Assembly (NCBI GenBank): GCA_964472545.1
Contig: CAYYNP010000402.1
Span: 1-7,654, forward strand
Length of the DNA stretch: 7,654 nucleotides
Direction of reading: 5' to 3'
DNA from: CAYYNP01 sp964472545
GTDB taxonomy: Bacteria > Planctomycetota > Planctomycetia > Pirellulales > Thermoguttaceae
A model generated the notes under the pieces. The model did not search any database. It had not been told where the DNA came from and saw only the letters and a list, made by a program, of their open reading frames with translations. A program made the position numbers and the translations under genes. Of this stretch, positions 6,105-7,654 are shown piece by piece (position 1 is the stretch's first letter; every line of letters starts with the position of its first letter).

Positions 6105-7259
6105 GTGCAAGAGCTGCCCCGGATTAACGGTTGTTGCGATCCGTCGGCCAACGGGCCGCCATCGCAAGCACGTTGCGGCGGGGAATCGCCGAAACCGATC
6201 GGCGCGCCGCCCGACGTGGATGCGCCGTGGATCGACGGTACGGTCGAAACGCCTTGCGGCGAAGTTCCCCGCGTTGCTACCTCACTCCGACCGGCCGATC
6301 GGCTGGGCACTTGGAAGGCCCGTTGGGCGATCCGTCGGATGGACTACGCGATCTCGCCGGGGCTCTATGCCGTGGGAAACCCGACGGCCGATTCACCCGT
6401 GCTGATCTCGGCCAACTACAAGATGAGCTTCGACCGGCTACGCGGGCAACTCGGCAGACTCGACGCCTGGATCCTGGTGCTCGACACGCGCGGGATCAAC
6501 GTCTGGTGTGCCGCCGGCAAGGGCACCTTCAGCACCGACGAACTCGTCGGCCGGATCGCGTCGCAACGGCTGGGCGAGGTGGTTTCGCATCGCAAGCTGA
6601 TCGTGCCGCAACTGGGCGCCCCCGGTGTGGCTGCGCATGAAGTCCGGCGGCGGAGCGGCTTTCGCGTTGTCTACGGCCCCGTTCGGGCGGAGGACCTGCC
6701 CGCCTTTCTGGCCGCCGGCATGCAGGCCGCGCCCGCGATGCGCCAAGTTCGCTTTGCCCTGGCCGACCGGCTGGCCGTGGTACCGGTCGAGTTGGTGCTC
6801 TCGGCGAAGTACGTGGCGGCGATCGCAGTCGGTTTCTTCTTGCTGGCCGGCCTCGGCCGCGACGGCTTCGACTGGCAGCGCGTGCTCGACTCCGGCACCA
6901 CGTCGGCCGTGCTCTGGGTGGCCACGTGCTTCGGAAGCGCCGTCCTCGTGCCCGCGCTCCTGCCGTGGCTTCCCGGCCGGGCGCTGGCACTGAAGGGCCT
7001 GTGGCTTGGTGGGGCGTTTGTGGCGGGGCTGGCGGCGTGTTACGCGCAAGTTCCCGAGTTAACCGGCAATGCGGTGAGCTTTGCGGCGTGGTGCGTGATC
7101 ATCCTGGTGACGGCCAGCTTTCTGGCGATGAACTTCTCCGGCGCGACGACGTACACATCGCTCTCCGGCGTGCGACGCGAGATGCGCGTTGCCGTGCCGT
7201 TGCAGTTCGCCGGGACGGTGGTTGGCGGTGTCCTCTGGATTGTGGGACGATTCGTCTAG
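6105..7259 (+). CDS. hgcA: HgcA, corrinoid-dependent mercury methyltransferase membrane protein
   Basis: A 384-residue HgcA. The corrinoid-binding domain (about 42-230) contains WIDGTVETP, GLYAVGNPTADSPVLISANYK (87-106), the cap-helix signature Asn132-Val-Trp-Cys135-Ala-Ala-Gly-Lys139, and the run GKGTFSTDEL, HRKLIVPQLGAPGVAAHEV, SGFRVVYGPVRAEDLPAFL and PVEL. Cys135 corresponds to the essential cobalt-ligating cysteine (Cys93 in strain ND132). Five membrane helices follow (about 236-250, 265-287, 296-313, 324-343, 364-382), with TSLSGVRREM before the last. HgcA takes a methyl group from a methylcorrinoid and transfers it to Hg(II). The related acetyl-CoA pathway protein CdhE/AcsC lacks the capping cysteine and this membrane tail. 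The GTG start has GGTAGGA at 6091-6097; a later GTG at 6216 lacks a ribosome site. The first 40 residues are an extension with Cys10, Cys11 and Cys24. hgcB follows after 42 bp. Confidence 0.97.
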   Translation: MQELPRINGCCDPSANGPPSQARCGGESPKPIGAPPDVDAPWIDGTVETPCGEVPRVATSLRPADRLGTWKARWAIRRMDYAISPGLYAVGNPTADSPVLISANYKMSFDRLRGQLGRLDAWILVLDTRGINVWCAAGKGTFSTDELVGRIASQRLGEVVSHRKLIVPQLGAPGVAAHEVRRRSGFRVVYGPVRAEDLPAFLAAGMQAAPAMRQVRFALADRLAVVPVELVLSAKYVAAIAVGFFLLAGLGRDGFDWQRVLDSGTTSAVLWVATCFGSAVLVPALLPWLPGRALALKGLWLGGAFVAGLAACYAQVPELTGNAVSFAAWCVIILVTASFLAMNFSGATTYTSLSGVRREMRVAVPLQFAGTVVGGVLWIVGRFV

Positions 7260-7301
7260 TGTCGCGTCGATTGCGCCAGGACGTTTGACGAGGAAACCAA
7301 A

Positions 7302-7601
7302 ATGCCCGCATTGCGATACATCGGCGACGTGGTCACGCTGCAACTCGACGTCGAGAAGTGTACCGGCTGCGGCACGTGCGTCGACGTCTGTCCCCACGCC
7401 GTCTTTGCGCTTCAGCGAGGCAAAGCCCGCATCGCCGACCGCGACGCTTGCATGGAATGCGGCGCCTGTGCTCGAAACTGCCCGGTAGAATCGCTTTCTG
7501 TCAACGCCGGCGTGGGATGCGCAATCGCCGTGATCAACGGGGCCTTGGGACGCACGGGCTCGTGTTGTTGCCAGGTGGAAGAGTCGCCCTGTTGCCAGTA
7601 G
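7302..7601 (+). CDS. hgcB: HgcB, 2[4Fe-4S] ferredoxin partner of HgcA
   Basis: A 99-residue bacterial-type ferredoxin. Cluster one uses Cys20, Cys23, Cys26 and Cys30-Pro (KCTGCGTCVDVCP); cluster two uses Cys50, Cys53, Cys56 and Cys60-Pro (CMECGACARNCP). Cys73 in GVGCAIAVINGAL is the extra conserved cysteine that defines HgcB and is required for methylation in ND132. The C-terminal tail holds Cys88-Cys89-Cys90 and Cys97-Cys98, where most described HgcB have one vicinal pair; such pairs are thought to bind Hg(II) and pass it to HgcA. HgcB also returns the HgcA corrinoid to the Co(I) state. GAGGA at 7290-7294 lies 7 bp before the ATG. The gene stands directly behind hgcA, as in nearly all known hgcAB loci, and closes the plus-strand series. 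No other gene is visible in the remaining 53 bp. Confidence 0.97.
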   Translation: MPALRYIGDVVTLQLDVEKCTGCGTCVDVCPHAVFALQRGKARIADRDACMECGACARNCPVESLSVNAGVGCAIAVINGALGRTGSCCCQVEESPCCQ

Positions 7602-7634
7602 CAGGAGAACTGCAAAGTCGATTCGCGGGAGTGG

Positions 7635-7654
7635 AAAAGGGGGACTGGCTCCGA
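7635..7654. repeat. Possible first arm of a dispersed intergenic repeat, cut by the window end
   Basis: AAAAGGGGGACTGGCTCCGA at the very end resembles, from memory, one arm of an inverted repeat seen between planctomycete genes, whose other arm reads toward GTCCCC and a T-run. If so it would sit 33 bp after hgcB and could end its transcript. The second arm is outside the window, so this cannot be verified here. Confidence 0.35.

Noticed and set aside
6105..7259. Acetyl-CoA pathway corrinoid protein (CdhE/AcsC)
   Set aside because: The NVWCAAGK capping cysteine, the five-helix membrane tail and the adjacent HgcB are specific to HgcA.
1364..7601. Classical mer mercury-resistance operon
   Set aside because: No MerA, MerB, MerT, MerP or MerR-like protein is visible; the repressor is ArsR-type.

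Overview
The window is GC-rich bacterial DNA, probably from a planctomycete (Planctomycetota, Pirellulales-like). The phylum call is inferred from three things: a secreted formylglycine-generating-enzyme-family protein, intergenic palindromes and tandem repeats of a style I associate with planctomycete genomes, and a HgcA/HgcB pair, which is known from PVC-group bacteria as well as from Desulfobacterota, Firmicutes and methanogens. No rRNA, tRNA, insertion sequence or CRISPR array is visible.

Layout. Positions 20-102 hold a perfect 30-bp inverted repeat that probably ends the minus-strand gene at 111-1091, which encodes a secreted FGE/SUMF1-like protein lacking the catalytic cysteines. The divergent gap 1092-1363 carries a clear promoter/operator (1305-1340) in front of an ArsR-type repressor gene (1364-1687). 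Everything after that runs on the plus strand: a CMD/AhpD-like gene broken by a one-base frameshift (1737-2059), an ArsP/DUF318 permease (2088-3434), a 77-residue thioredoxin-like protein (3481-3714), a 255-bp spacer with hairpins and 25-bp tandem repeats, two ArsF-like secreted or anchored thioredoxin-fold proteins with CxxC motifs (3970-4473, 4470-4940), an ArsG-like protein joining a degenerate ArsF-like domain to a CcdA/DsbD-like membrane domain (4940-6082), then hgcA (6105-7259) and hgcB (7302-7601). The window ends inside what may be another dispersed repeat.

How the parts may work together. HgcA (corrinoid membrane protein, NVWCAAGK motif) and HgcB (two 4Fe-4S clusters plus extra cysteines) are the known pair for mercury methylation. 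Here they sit 22 bp behind a metalloid-type block of repressor, permease, cytosolic dithiol protein, extracytoplasmic dithiol proteins and a transmembrane thiol carrier. The same orientation, short gaps and start/stop overlaps suggest one regulon under the ArsR-type protein, although the repeat-bearing spacer at 3715-3969 could split it into two transcripts. My inference is a combined methylation, thiol-redox and export locus for mercury and/or arsenic. Co-location is seen directly; the functional coupling is not proven by the sequence.
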